64,000 bases of DNA from Anaspis maculata (Eukaryota > Arthropoda > Insecta > Coleoptera > Scraptiidae). The stretch is taken from assembly GCA_949128115.1 (NCBI GenBank), contig OX421965.1:48847257-48911256 (forward strand), given 5' to 3'. The position numbers and the translations under genes were made by a program. Within the stretch, counting starts at the first letter, position 1. Every line of letters begins with the position of its first letter. Positions 22,224-32,769 of this stretch are shown here, in pieces. Under the pieces are notes generated by a model, which did not search any database, was not told where the DNA came from, and saw only the letters and a program-made list of their open reading frames with translations.

Positions 22224-23470
22224 TTACAAGTAGGTATCTATTAACAGGAAGTGTTGGTCACAACATTATGTTAAAGCTCTGCTATTCTGTTCAATCAATG
22301 GGCGCTCGCGTTTTTGCCATAAGATAGTTCCAATATAATGTTACTCACATTATTTCTTTACAGAATTACCCCATTGTGTTTGCTATTACATATGCAGGGT
22401 GTTAGGTACTGGTTATTACAAACTTTGAAGGAAGTTGAGCGGGGAGAAGCTGAGAACAACGCATTGTAACATCTCGGGGTCCCTTCTTGTTTCAATTTCC
22501 AGGTATAATTTAATTGAATCTCGAAGGAAATTGATCTGGGTTGGATCTCAGTTAAAGCCTAATCACTAGCGCTGCCACCACCTGGGTAAAGTGGAATAAA
22601 CGTACCCAGGAACGTTATTACTAAATACTTGATTGACCTTACACGGTAAATTAATAGAAAAAAACAATAAATAAATTAAAATATCGGTACTTATCTGTAG
22701 CGTTTATGGTCGATAGCGGTCAGATTCGAGGACCGTGGAATCCGCCACCCTGGGGTCACTTCCTTTACTCGTAAAGTAGGACCTAATCCTACTTCAGTCG
22801 ATTCTCTCTATTGACGCGGGTATAATAAAAAGGCGAAGTTGAAAGTGCAGAACCCTTCTATTCAAAATAATGGGGAGGTCCGCCAACAATAAGACTTGAC
22901 TACTATACGTACTTACTACGTATAGTACTCCATGTTGATGTAGACTTCCTGTAGTTTTATATGGAGCAGATATGGAAGTATGCAGGTAACTTACAATTGT
23001 GTAAGTGTGGGATTCATAATGGTTTTTGTTCATGTTTTATATTAGAAATTTTCTTTTAGTTGGGTATTTGATATGCTCAATTTGTTCTTTCTTTTTTACT
23101 TTTTGTTCTTGCGATGCTATAATTGATACTTTCGGTTTTTTTTCCAAGGGAATCATGGAAGATCAGATCTCTCTCTGGGCTGTGAGCTTCAGAGGGAGAA
23201 ATTGAATGGTTCCCTTGTGATTAACCCTTATTAGTAAGTTTAGTTTTATTTTCTTTTTTGTTATTACGTACAAGTGGGTTAATAAAAAATAATTATTATT
23301 ATTATTATTACTACCTAAAAATTAGAACAAACAACAACAAAATTACATTACCTTAGATTATCTCGGCTTGCGCGGGGTCGGAGGGCACGTCACACACTTT
23401 ACACCGCTTCTACTACTATCCTCTACTAATTACATAAAAAAAAAATAATAACCAACTAGAATTAAGACTA
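22224..23470. other. Interval without a supported gene
   Basis: It contains a ttgagcggggagaagct motif near 22437 (shared with the tandem repeats at 24.2 kb). It also has a tract ending in (att)n near 23290-23312 that resembles the 3' tail of a short non-LTR retroelement. No gene could be supported. Confidence 0.4.
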
Positions 23471-23708
23471 ACCGTCGGTTCCACAAAACAGATAATACAA
23501 AATTAGTTGATTTGCGATTTTTGTTTGTTAATTTGTAGCCGACTGATCAATGGAAATGCTGGTTTATCCCTCAATAATGGAAAGATGATGGGTCCAGTAC
23601 AGATTTCAGGCATTTTTTGTGAGTAACCACCTAGCATTCAGCAGAAAAAAGTTCAGTTAACCTGCAATCAGTCTTCATCGCTGATCATCTTTTTTGTGGA
23701 ACTGACGG
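23471..23708. mobile_element. MITE, CCGTCGGTTCCACAAAA termini, copy 1
   Basis: About 238 bp with inverted ends ccgtcggttccacaaaa and ttttgtggaactgacgg. It is about 85-90% similar by eye to the copy at 37332-37568, including ctgatcaatggaaatgctgg. Non-coding. Confidence 0.8.
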
Positions 23709-24119
23709 ACAGTGTGATATAATTATGAAAAAACTTCGTCGAGAGCCCCAAGAAAATACCATTCGCAACCACGGCTTCTCGACGTCTCCCTAAAATCTCC
23801 TTGTCTTTTCCAATCCCTGCTTAATTTTCAATCTCTCCTCTCTGTGGGTTTCGACATTTTTCTTATAAAAAAAAACATTGGGATTGGACAAGACAAGAGC
23901 AAAAATTACACCCGCATTAGAACTGCTTTGGCGGCTCTTTTACATCTTAATTTATTTGCCTTCCGCTCCTGTATATTATATTACCTCCTGTGCCCTCTTG
24001 ACTTGGAACTAGAACCCAATCTTGAAAATATCTGATTTTCAGTGATCTTGTTGCACAGAAGGCATATATTGCAGCAGCGAAAGGCGCTATTAGGTTTCGG
24101 ATTGTTACAGACAGCGTCA

Positions 24120-24890
24120 TAAAACAAAACAGAATAGAAAAGGGCAAGAAATCGTAAGGGAACCAGAAAAAGACATTGTTTTTGGCACTACGCTATCAAA
24201 AGACACAAACGGGACCGTGGAGCAAAAAAGGGATGTTGAGCGAGGAGAAGCTAAAAAGAACGCGTCATAAAACTACAAGCAGGGTGAAAAATCGCAAGTC
24301 ATTGTAAGAAAATCAGTGAAAGACATTGATTTTGTGGAAATAGGCTACCAAAAGACACCAACGGGACCGAGGGGCGAAATTGGAGTGTTGAGCGGGGAGA
24401 AGCTATAAAGAACTGTCATGAAATAAGAAACAGGCCTGAAAATCGCTAACAATCGTAACAAAAACCTTGCAAAGTAAGAATAAATCACACGAAACGGGAA
24501 GAAAGTCGCAAGATAAGGCAGTCGACGCGTGTAAAGGTGCGTTCAGTCAGCTTATTTAGCCGCAATTTTAATTTTAGTCGCAAGTGCAACGACGCCCATT
24601 CTTTGCCCGCTCTTATGAACCAGCCTCTTCAGAACAGCCAATAAGCGATGCAGCGCTTCCGACTAAAACTAAAACTTGCGGTTAAATAAGCTGACTGAAC
24701 GCACCTTGAAAAATGAATAAAATGCAGGAAAAAAAAAGCGGAAGAGCCTAAAAAAAGAATGACACCGCATGGAAAGTATCGCGCAAAAGCATAAGAAGGA
24801 GGAGGAGGTGAAGTGCGTTTAAAAAAAAGGAATTAAACTCAGAAAACGGTAGGAAAGTCGCGAAAAATTGAAAGTTGACGCATGTAATTT
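24120..24890 (+). repeat. Degenerate tandem repeats, about 150 bp unit
   Basis: Units share aagacattg, caaaagacaccaacgggaccg, gttgagcggggagaagct and a closing gaaagtcgca / gtcgacgcgtgtaa. At least two good copies (about 24120-24275 and 24276-24425) and weaker ones (to about 24890) are present. The GTTCAGTCAGC MITE is inserted within the array. Purine-rich and non-coding. Confidence 0.6.
24535..24706. mobile_element. GTTCAGTCAGC stem-loop MITE, copy 2
   Basis: A full-length copy starts aggtgcgttcagtcagctta and ends ctgactgaacgcacct. The loop keeps gaaccagcctcttcagaacag (the complement of the consensus loop), so it lies in the opposite orientation to copy 1. It interrupts the tandem array. Confidence 0.85.
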
Positions 24891-25451
24891 CTCTATTTGC
24901 TTTTCATTTCCAAATCATCATATTGGTGTTTTTTTTTTATGGCAATAAGGTACTGCGCTTTATTGTGGGACACATGCATCTTCACATTTTTTGCATAGCT
25001 CTTATAGGTAATATACAAGTAACAATACAAGTGTACAATTTTCGTAGCGTGCTTTTATTTTCCGTTCAAGTGATATAGGCAACCAACAATACAGCCGTTT
25101 TCACTGTTGCCTAGGTCGAGCCTGTGGAGGCCCATAGAGAGTTCTGCATTGGCCCTGCATGACTCGAAAGCTGAAATATCTGGCACGTATTCTGTTTCAT
25201 TCTTCACAGCATAAAGGCACGATAACCTTCAATGAGTAATGTCGCACGCAGCTGTCGGCTAGTTGTCAAACGTTGACGGTTGTGAATGAAACGTCAACTG
25301 TCAAAAAAGAACAGCGAGAATAGCGTATGGTTACCATGGCGACAAGCAAGGAAAGTGAATAATGATCAAGTGCGAAAATTGAATAGTTAACGTTAGTAAA
25401 TCCCATTCTCCCGTACCTAGATCGACTCAAAATTATTGCATTTGGAAGAGA

Positions 25452-25830
25452 ATGGTGGTAAAATTGTTACTGTGCAATGTACACACAGCTTCGGGTCCCC
25501 TTTATGACACGGTCACCTACTTTCTCCTTGGTATAATATTCTGGGTTAAACTTTCGCCGGCGAACAATTTACTCCAGGATTTATTCCCGAAAAGTGCTAT
25601 TTCGCTTTCGTCAAACTGGCCTTTACTCGAGCTCTTATCTTGACTTTCTCATTCGCAACGATTCGCAACAAACACGAACATTCAACGAGCACGGAAGTTA
25701 CGTGTTCAACTTTAACGTCAATAACTTGAAAACAGGGGTGACATCCATTCAGGTCGTCTTGAATGGGATAATATCGGATAATACAGAATTCTGTATCAAT
25801 ACGAAGTATCCCTTTACTATTTTCAACTAG
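25452..25830 (+). CDS. Possible exon(s) of an unidentified gene
   Basis: Two overlapping frames look protein-like. One starts ATG at 25452 (MVVKLLLCNVHTASGPLYDT) with a hydrophobic stretch FLLGIIFWVKL. The other runs to TAG at 25828 and ends with YVFNFNVNNLKTGVTSIQVV and FCINTKYPFTIFN. A splice between them could make one small membrane or secreted protein, but I cannot fix the junction. A cluster of gtcaa/tgtca motifs about 150-190 bp upstream (25262-25305) could be a promoter. No family recognised. Confidence 0.3.
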
Positions 25831-25914
25831 AGCTGGCCAACGAATCAAGCTTGTCAAAAAATTGATCAAAAGATATCGACTTCAAATATCGAAGGAAAAA
25901 TGTCCAAATTGAGA

Positions 25915-26030
25915 AGAAATCTCCACGGATCTCCATAAAACCTCCATGGATTTCCACGAAACCTCCATGGATCTCCACGGATCCCCAAAAACCTCCATAC
26001 GGATCTCCACCAGACCTCCACGGATCTCCA
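25915..26030 (+). repeat. Minisatellite, ctccacggat-type unit
   Basis: About ten imperfect copies of a 12-13 bp unit (ctccacggat, cctccatggat) lie head-to-tail. On the minus strand it reads as a degenerate GDPWRF repeat, with no other sign of coding. A distantly similar gaatcccgtggcaatccat array lies at 56800-56900. Confidence 0.65.
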
Positions 26031-26146
26031 AGGCAAGGGACAGAAAACCTCTACAGTGGTTAAACCCCTCGTGGAAACCAGTGGAGTGGGAGAATTGAAA
26101 AAAAGGAGGGTTAATTCTCTGAAATAAGGTATGAATGTATAAGTAA

Positions 26147-26259
26147 CGGGTGTTTTTTTTTTTAATCTGGCGTCCAAGTATGCTGTGCTCCAGCCGAAAA
26201 GAGTCTCATTCGGCCAAAGCACAGCATGCTTGACACCAGATTTAAAAAAAAACACCCCT
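26147..26259. mobile_element. Short fold-back MITE (112 bp)
   Basis: A nearly perfect hairpin: gggtgtttttttttttaatct and its complement, with arms also sharing cagcatgctt. The loop is only about 20 bases. Non-coding. Confidence 0.75.
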
Positions 26260-26588
26260 ATTTAAAAATTTCAAAATTCGAATTTTCTCTTTCAATTTTT
26301 TTTTATATTTTCCGAAAAAAGACACTCATTTTCTTGTCAGCCCAGATTTGAATAGCTCATTTTCCGCGAGATTTTTAGCTGCACAGATTTGGCAGTACCT
26401 AACTAACGCATGACGCCACAAGAATCTATCTGTTTCTCTTTCGCTCTGCAGCTAATCCGCAGTCGATCTGTTTCATCCATTTTTTATGCTAGAAAATGAC
26501 GCCCTTAAATGGGGGGGTTAGATCAGGAGGGGTTGGTCAAGGAATATTCTTTTTTTAAATTATTAATGTTAATATTACTTTTTGACTA

Positions 26589-27450
26589 AGGTGACCAACC
26601 GTCCTGATTTGGTAAGGACAGGTTTAGATTTTTACACCTTTGTCCTGTTTTACGTTCATGTACTGATTTGTCCTGATTTTAAGCAAAAATACTGATTTGT
26701 CCTGATTTCAAGCAAAATCCTTGTTTTCCTGATTTTAAATTCGCCGCGAAAATATCAAGCAATTCACCACCTCACCCCTCTCCCACATCATCACCCTACC
26801 ACTTTCCTCCCCTTCCTGTGCCTATTACACTTGACATTATAGGTCTGTTTCTTTGTCCCGCTCTAACTTACTTACTCCGGAGCAGAGACGTTGCCTAGCA
26901 ACGACCAATCAGACAGCTCTATTCTCTGCTCTAAGCGCTCCAGAGTAAGTTAGAGCAGAGCAGTACAGAGTCCAGAGAAACAGACCTTATATTCGCAGAT
27001 AGGTTCTACAACCAACCAAAGAAGTAGAAGGTTTAATTTTGTGTTCTTTCTATTACATTATGGAATTTGATTTCTTATGATCACACTTGAATTTCTTGTG
27101 TTATTATTAAAGTTGCCAGAGCCAGAAGGTCTATTTTAAAGAGAACTTTTGTTCTTTTTTTCGACTGCGATTTTTTTCATTTTTTTTATCCCGGGCACAG
27201 CTCAGGGGAGTTTTCTTTTTCATTTAATAATGATGGCCTTTATTGAGAAAATAATGAAGTGGGATGCGAGATTCAGCTTGGGTCTCAGGCTTGGACAACC
27301 TGAGCTGTCCTGCTGTTCTTCCACCTAACATTCTCAGGAAGAGTGTTGTATTTTTCATGTTGGTAAAGTTTTAGACTCCCCTTTAGCGTGTTTTGTTTTG
27401 TTTTTTTTTTTCACTGTCCTGATTTTCATTCATTTGAAGTTGGTCACCTT
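26589..27450. mobile_element. Non-autonomous element with GGTGACCAAC termini
   Basis: The left end aaggtgaccaaccgtcctgatttg is inverted at aagttggtcacctt. Inside, tactgatttgtcctgatttt repeats three times near 26650-26730. Similar GGTGACCAAxCGTCC ends are known from hAT-type elements. No 8-bp duplication is clear here. It carries a nested MITE at 26841-26987. Confidence 0.55.
26841..26987. mobile_element. Nested MITE, AGGTCTGTTTCT termini, TAT duplication
   Basis: Ends aggtctgtttct and agaaacagacct are inverted. The inner arms pair through gctctaacttactctggag-like sequence. It is flanked by TAT (26838-26840 and 26988-26990). It lies inside the element at 26589-27450. Confidence 0.75.
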
Positions 27451-28208
27451 ATTTTTGACGAGACCAGAAGTTCTACTTTGCCCAATACCCACTTATCACG
27501 GTTGTTTGAGAACTATAGTATGTAAAAAAATATAAAGGTTTTGAAACAAAAACACTAAAAAGGCAGACATACAAACAACATAATCTTCAGAATCCAAATA
27601 ACAAGGCTTGAAAGTTCAATTGCTTTTAGCCCGTTGCGCATAATTACTAACATTATTAGTATTATTACAGGTTGCCGCCAAACTGTGCTGGACTAATTAA
27701 TTACTAGGTAGGTTGTCGTATTTGAAGCGCGATCAATACATCTTGTATTGTTGGTTGCCTGACTCCGCTACATGATGCACCTTTTTTTTTTAATGATAAA
27801 GTAATGGTAATTCCCACTTTTTATTGATTGGAATAACCAACATTCGATTGGTCCAACATCAGATAGCAATAATTTTTATTGTTCTATCGGTTTTTATTCA
27901 CACAGAAGTTGCGAGGCTCCTATTTGATTTACTTGCATCTCACTTGTATGGCGCAACATGGGATAGATACAAATGCATATAGTTGAAGAACGCCTACTGG
28001 AGAGGTGCGATGTTTCCCGGGAAGAAAACCCACAACTTAATAATTTCCAAACAAGTTTTATGACACGTATAATCTACGATACATTATAAATACCCGTGGA
28101 AATGACTGTCACCTTTCTTTTTTGTTCTTCTTTTTCCGTTTAGATAACAGCTTATCTTCAGTCTATTATTCCTATACCTACCTATTGAAACAATTCTTTC
28201 TCCTTACA

Positions 28209-28583
28209 ATGGAGGAAACAGATTGTCCTTGTTATTTTGAATTCATTGAAAAAATTCAATACGAAGACGTCAACGGGTGGCATCAAGACGCGCACCCGGA
28301 AAAATACCACGAACAAGCGAAACGGCTATTCAAGAGACGTCTAAACCATTCCAGGCAACGTTTCAATCCCAAGTGGTTATTAGATCCGAAATTTAAGAGC
28401 TGGTTAAGAGCTGAAAAAGAAAATTCATCCAGAGCTTACTGTCTGTTGTGCCAGAAACATTTGTGCTGTACTGAAGACGGCATTTCCATTCACCACACAT
28501 CAAATCGCCATTCGATCAACGTTAGAATACAAGAAAATAAAAAGGCGCTGCGGTCGTCTAGACGAATCACTGACGAAGCTTAA
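28209..28583 (+). CDS. BED/hAT-type zinc-finger protein, 124 aa
   Basis: A single open frame from ATG 28209 to TAA 28583. After an acidic N-terminus (MEETDCPCYFEFIEK) the core reads FNPKWLLDPKFKSWLRAEKE, then YCLLCQKHLCCTEDGISIHH and TSNRH. This is the arrangement [RK]F.xxWL.....W.....C..C.......H....H of BED-like fingers, found at the N-terminus of hAT transposases and of proteins derived from them. No RNase-H-like or dimerisation domain follows. It is therefore either a small domesticated finger protein, a truncated hAT remnant, or exon 1 of a longer gene. The ORF starts 77 nt downstream of an AT-rich block and ends 80 bp from the 3' end of Rrp8, so the two genes converge. Confidence 0.62.
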   Translation: MEETDCPCYFEFIEKIQYEDVNGWHQDAHPEKYHEQAKRLFKRRLNHSRQRFNPKWLLDPKFKSWLRAEKENSSRAYCLLCQKHLCCTEDGISIHHTSNRHSINVRIQENKKALRSSRRITDEA

Positions 28584-28662
28584 GAATGAAGTAAGTCTTT
28601 CACAGATGAAAACATCTATGTGTGGACTTACGAGTTGAAAAATTATCTTGAAATTTTATTGA

Positions 28663-29634
28663 CTATCGTTTTTTGTACAAACACGGTGATAATTTCAAAA
28701 CGTTTCTAAGTTTATTCCTGTTGTTTTGTTTCACGTCTGTAACTTTCTTGAAGTCCAAGAAATAAAATAAATCATGTGACAGATCCTTGGCTGTGTTTTT
28801 AAAATTAAACCTCTTCAATCCATCAATGAACTTGTTTACGTTCTCAAAGCGGCTCTCCACTTCCGCTATTTTCAACGTGCCTCCGCTTTTCAGAACTCGG
28901 TTCGCTTCGCACAGATAATCTCCCAGATTCGTGCCCATGAGCGAGAGACAAAACACAACCAAGTCGGCACTGTTGCTGGCCAAAGGGACATTGGACATGT
29001 CGCAGGCGGTGACGTGCTCGTTCGCCGATACGAGATCGAAAGAATGGACCTTTTGCGTGACTGACTGTGCCAATTTTGCGTTTCCGCATCCAAAGTCTGC
29101 TATCACGTAACTTCGCGGCATCGAATGGACCGCTTCTATGATGAGATCGACCGGATTCAAGGGCCATTTCTTGACTTGTTGGCTGTACCCTTCGTGGTAT
29201 GCTTCGAAGGCGTCTTTGTCCTCTTCAAATAATTTCTGTGCTTTCTTGCTGTCGCTTTTGTACATTTGCTCATTTATCGTTCGGAATCTTGCAACTTTCA
29301 ATTTATGCATCATCCTCTGTCTCAGGTCCATTTCTTTTTCTGGAGCAGCTGCTTTGGTGTTTGTACTACTCAAAACTAGTTTCAGACCTTGCCGAAGCTT
29401 TTCTTGTTTTTTATGTTGTTTATCTTGAGCAATTTCACCTGGCTGTTGAACATTCTTGAGGTTTTTTCTCAGTTTTGTTCGAGATGAAACATGATCCTCC
29501 CGATTCTGGCTGCTTAGGTTCAAGGAAGATCTTAGATTTTGTTCTAGTTTCTTCCGGTTTTTATTTAATAAATTGCTTTTTTTTGATAACGCCTGTTTTT
29601 GATTCCTAGCTTTAACTTTGCCTTTCTTCTTCAT
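28663..29634 (-). CDS. Rrp8: Ribosomal RNA-processing protein 8 (nucleolar SAM methyltransferase)
   Basis: A 323-aa open frame. The N-terminal third is lysine-rich with nucleolar-localisation character (MKKKGKVKARNQKQALSKKS). The C-terminal part is the Rrp8 methyltransferase domain: substrate-contact region KWPLNPVD, SAM-binding motif I VIADFGCGNAKLA, an acidic residue in ACDMSNVPL, the catalytic-core segment VFCLSLMGTN, and EANRVLKSGG ahead of the last strands. Rrp8 makes the base methylation m1A in 25S/28S rRNA and in animals takes part in rDNA silencing. The sequence CTTTTCTTTTCAG lies immediately before the ATG on the coding strand. Either an intron ends there and the first exon is non-coding, or a short coding exon lies upstream beyond the MITE at 29701. 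Length is within the family range for insects. Confidence 0.93.
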   Translation of the reverse strand: MKKKGKVKARNQKQALSKKSNLLNKNRKKLEQNLRSSLNLSSQNREDHVSSRTKLRKNLKNVQQPGEIAQDKQHKKQEKLRQGLKLVLSSTNTKAAAPEKEMDLRQRMMHKLKVARFRTINEQMYKSDSKKAQKLFEEDKDAFEAYHEGYSQQVKKWPLNPVDLIIEAVHSMPRSYVIADFGCGNAKLAQSVTQKVHSFDLVSANEHVTACDMSNVPLASNSADLVVFCLSLMGTNLGDYLCEANRVLKSGGTLKIAEVESRFENVNKFIDGLKRFNFKNTAKDLSHDLFYFLDFKKVTDVKQNNRNKLRNVLKLSPCLYKKR

Positions 29635-29700
29635 CTGAAAAGAAAAGAGTTGGTAAAAAAATTAAGTACAATTATTAATTCTTTGATTTTGCATACTTAA

Positions 29701-29796
29701 TGTGGGTTTAGTCAGCCTTATTTAGCCGTGATTTATTATGAGAGCCAATAAGCGATGCTGTGCTTACGACTATAACTGGAATCACGGCTAAATAAT
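29701..29796. mobile_element. GTTCAGTCAGC MITE, copy 3 (internally deleted)
   Basis: It keeps the left end (gtgggtttagtcagccttat) and part of the right stem (atcacggctaaataataaat). It lacks much of the loop and the right terminus, which runs into (aaat)n. It lies 66 bp upstream of Rrp8. Confidence 0.75.
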
Positions 29797-29811
29797 AAAT
29801 AAATAAATAAA

Positions 29812-30957
29812 TAAGTACTAGCGGTACTCAAAAAAATCCTGCATTTTGTGATACAAACAAGAACTTCGATACAATTGCAAGAACTTCGGCACAATTGCTT
29901 CTAGAACCAAAATGAATAATTTGGCCCGCTGTTCTTTCCGATTACCCCCTTCTGGTCCGGGACTTGGGGGGTATAAGGGGGACATGACTACTTTTTGCTA
30001 CAAGCACCAAACACTGCTATCGAATAATGTTTGATGTCATTTCTGAATAACTAAAACCTGCTGATCACGATGTTGCCACTGTCAGAATGATGCGTCTGTT
30101 GGGAGACAAGGTAGAGCTGTCAATTTTGCAAGGGGGGCTTCCTGAATTAACAAATTTTGGTCATCAAACAGGATGTGTGGGGTATCATTTCTGACATAAT
30201 CGAGGTCTGCGAACTCATTTATTTTTGTAGAAATGTGATTGGTTTGAGACTGTAAAATATGAGAAGTCATTGAATTGAGCTTTGTTCCACTTTTTATAAG
30301 GCTGAGTAAGCGAATTACTATGCCGTCATTGCCGAGGCCCTGCGTTCTCCAGTCGAGTTATGACGAATAATTTCGAATTTAAAAAAATCCTGGAAAGGGC
30401 TACATTGACCATTAAGGAAATGGTGAATATAATTTTGGTCGCCTTTGGACTTACGAAGCTTACTTTTTTTTTAATGAAGATCAAATTCTGGCAATATTAA
30501 GGGGTCTCATGTGATACAGATTTTCCGCTTTTTTCTACGCAAGCACACGTTTGAATCCTTGAAAAAATACATTTCAGCATAAATTAATGACGCCGATACG
30601 ATGCTACGCCGATACGATGCTGCCATCGCCAAAGCGATACGTCAACCAGAAGCCGAGTGGCGGCTGTAACCTCTTTGTACTTGGGGTGCGCGTCTTGAAT
30701 TAGGTTAGATTGGTTTTGAAATATGATGTGTTGGGAATCATTTCTAATGTGTTTTGGGTCGCTGATTTCATTTCTCAATACAACATTTTGATTGAGTACT
30801 CCCCCTTGTACTCCCCAACTCCCGGACCAGCAGGGGGTAATCGAAAAGAACAGTGGGCCAAATTATTCATTTTGGTTCTAGAAACAACTGTGCCGAAGTT
30901 TTTGTTTGTATCACAAAATGCAGGATTTTACCAGATTATGTTGCGAACCGCTAGTAG
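29812..30957. mobile_element. Fold-back element, 1.15 kb
   Basis: The outer arms pair from ctagcggtactcaaaaaaat to its complement near 30957. Continuing blocks include tcctgcattttgtgatacaaa, ggttctagaacc-like ends and gggggtaatcgaaaagaaca. The central 300 bp is unpaired. The arm sequence gcattttgtgata is shared with the fold-back at 16307-17812. Confidence 0.8.
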
Positions 30958-31224
30958 AAAATCTTGTTTCTTTTGCAGTACATACAGGGTGTCGCAATTT
31001 CAGTGGAAAATAAGTCCAGAGCAGTAAGGGAAATGTCCAAGGCCAGAAAAATACCTACCGGGAAAGATTTCTTTTTAAATTCGGAGACTGAAGAAAGAGG
31101 AATTTTTGTGATCTAATTTAATTTATTAAAGCCAACAGATTTCTTTGTTGATGTGGGGCGATTGTACTAAACTCTTTCAAACAGATTGAAGGGCAGTTTT
31201 GGTTCTGGAATTTTACTTACTCTA

Positions 31225-31605
31225 CAGGGTGAATGAAATCCTAAAAATTCTGTTTCCCTCAAAAATGTACTGAACAGTTTCAAAAAACATGTTCAATATG
31301 GAGAATACAAGATGGCGGCGAGACATCAATTGTCGAAAATTGGATAGATCTTGATGTGGTTTACATTGCCTGCAAATTTCATTTCAATCGGATCACTTTT
31401 AGAGAAATTCAAAATGGCGGAAGAATAGCAAAAAACTAAAAGTCAACTTGACATCCTGGACATATGTACTATTGATCAGCGTTTACACCACATCGATATC
31501 TTTCTTCCCCGAGGAGTTATCCCGGGTACGGACGGACGGACGGACAAAGTGAAGCTAAAAGCGCCTTTTTCCCATTTTTTGGGAAAGTGCGCTAAAAATT
31601 ACTCT
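31225..31605 (+). repeat. CAGGGTG element end plus gacggacg repeat, copy 2
   Basis: At 31225 tacagggtgaatgaaatcct is a transposon-type end. From about 31470, gatcagcgtttacaccacatc to acggacggacggacggacaaag matches the repeat at 20098-20230. Nothing coding is evident. From 31606 to 32325 I see no gene. Confidence 0.45.
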
Positions 31606-32325
31606 TCAATTCGAAGAGTCAGCTGAAATCATTTCAGATAAGTAAAATAAAGAAACCTCTCGAAGTCCCACCCTTGGGCCCCCATATTTTGAAAATTAAA
31701 AACGTGTAGTACAAAGTGACCGAATGAATTTCTCCTGGACGTGAGCCTTCATCATCTCCTCGCTAGCCATGTTTTATCGCTAGATTTTCAAGAATCAAAG
31801 GCGACTTGAGACATTTATTCGATCACTTGTTACTACCAGCTGAACTGTGATCCAAGTGACCTAGACAAATTTTCTAGTTTACTGCAAGTTTGTCCGCCGC
31901 CTTCTTACCTGCTGTGAAACGGGCATGTCCAAAAGATCCGTTATGTTGCCTGTCAAACTGACATCAAAATGTTGAAATCTTTGAAAAATTAACCGTGTCA
32001 TGCGTGGCAATGCGACTCGGAGGCGCAAAGACTTATTACTGTCTTATTAAGACATCAAAACCGCACGCCCCCTTGGCATTTCACGGCTGTCAAGATAAGT
32101 CCAGACGGTCAGGCGGCGCCGATACAAACTCGTCTCAGGTGGGCCCCAAATCGAGGGCAAATGGCAAATTGAAGATTGACGGTTTTGGTCCAGTACGCAA
32201 CTCTGGACGGCATGGTTTTTCGAAATTTGGATTATTGAACTTTTTATCGTGATCACGAGACCCATGGCAGACCGCCAAGGCGTTTCTTGTTTTGTTAATT
32301 ATTCTTCAAGGCTTGGCCTGTCTTT

Positions 32326-32517
32326 TTGGCTGCAGCAGGCCAAAGAGTCGTTGCTTCCATTGCGGCACTTTTTGGAGCGTCGGGATCACATTCATTTGAT
32401 TCAAGCGTCGAAAAAACGAAGCTGGTTCAAGAGAGGTTGGATGTTGGACTTACGTTTCTCAACTCACAAATAATGTCACAGACTACTTCAATTTTTTCGG
32501 TTACTGACGAAAATTAA
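32326..32517 (+). CDS. Possible exon, unidentified
   Basis: The frame starting MAAAGQRVVASIAALFGASG and ending SQTTSIFSVTDEN has protein-like composition. Its first codons overlap an acceptor-like tttttggctgcag. A further open frame after tcag at 32567 (ITPYKTSPSTVADICEKCPT) continues to a GT donor near 32769. They could be neighbouring exons, but the reading frames cannot be joined with confidence and no family is recognised. Confidence 0.25.
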   Translation: MAAAGQRVVASIAALFGASGSHSFDSSVEKTKLVQERLDVGLTFLNSQIMSQTTSIFSVTDEN

Positions 32518-32769
32518 AAATAGGTCGGAAAATTCAGCCATTTCTTTAAAATTTAAAATGGAAAAAAACTTCAGGCATCACGCCCTACAAAACTTCTCCG
32601 TCCACTGTAGCGGATATATGCGAAAAATGCCCGACAAATGTGGCCCGGACGATATCGCGTATCATCGTAATTGTCGTGCCGAATATCGTCAGTGAACAAC
32701 CGCAAAGTTTTGGGGATTTTTCTATGTTTAGTTCAGATTTGGAAACTTCTAAACAAAATCTCACAGGTC

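Noticed and set aside
23200..23312. tRNA or other structured RNA gene
   Set aside because: I searched by eye for tRNA A and B boxes with a matching acceptor stem here and elsewhere and found none that fold convincingly.
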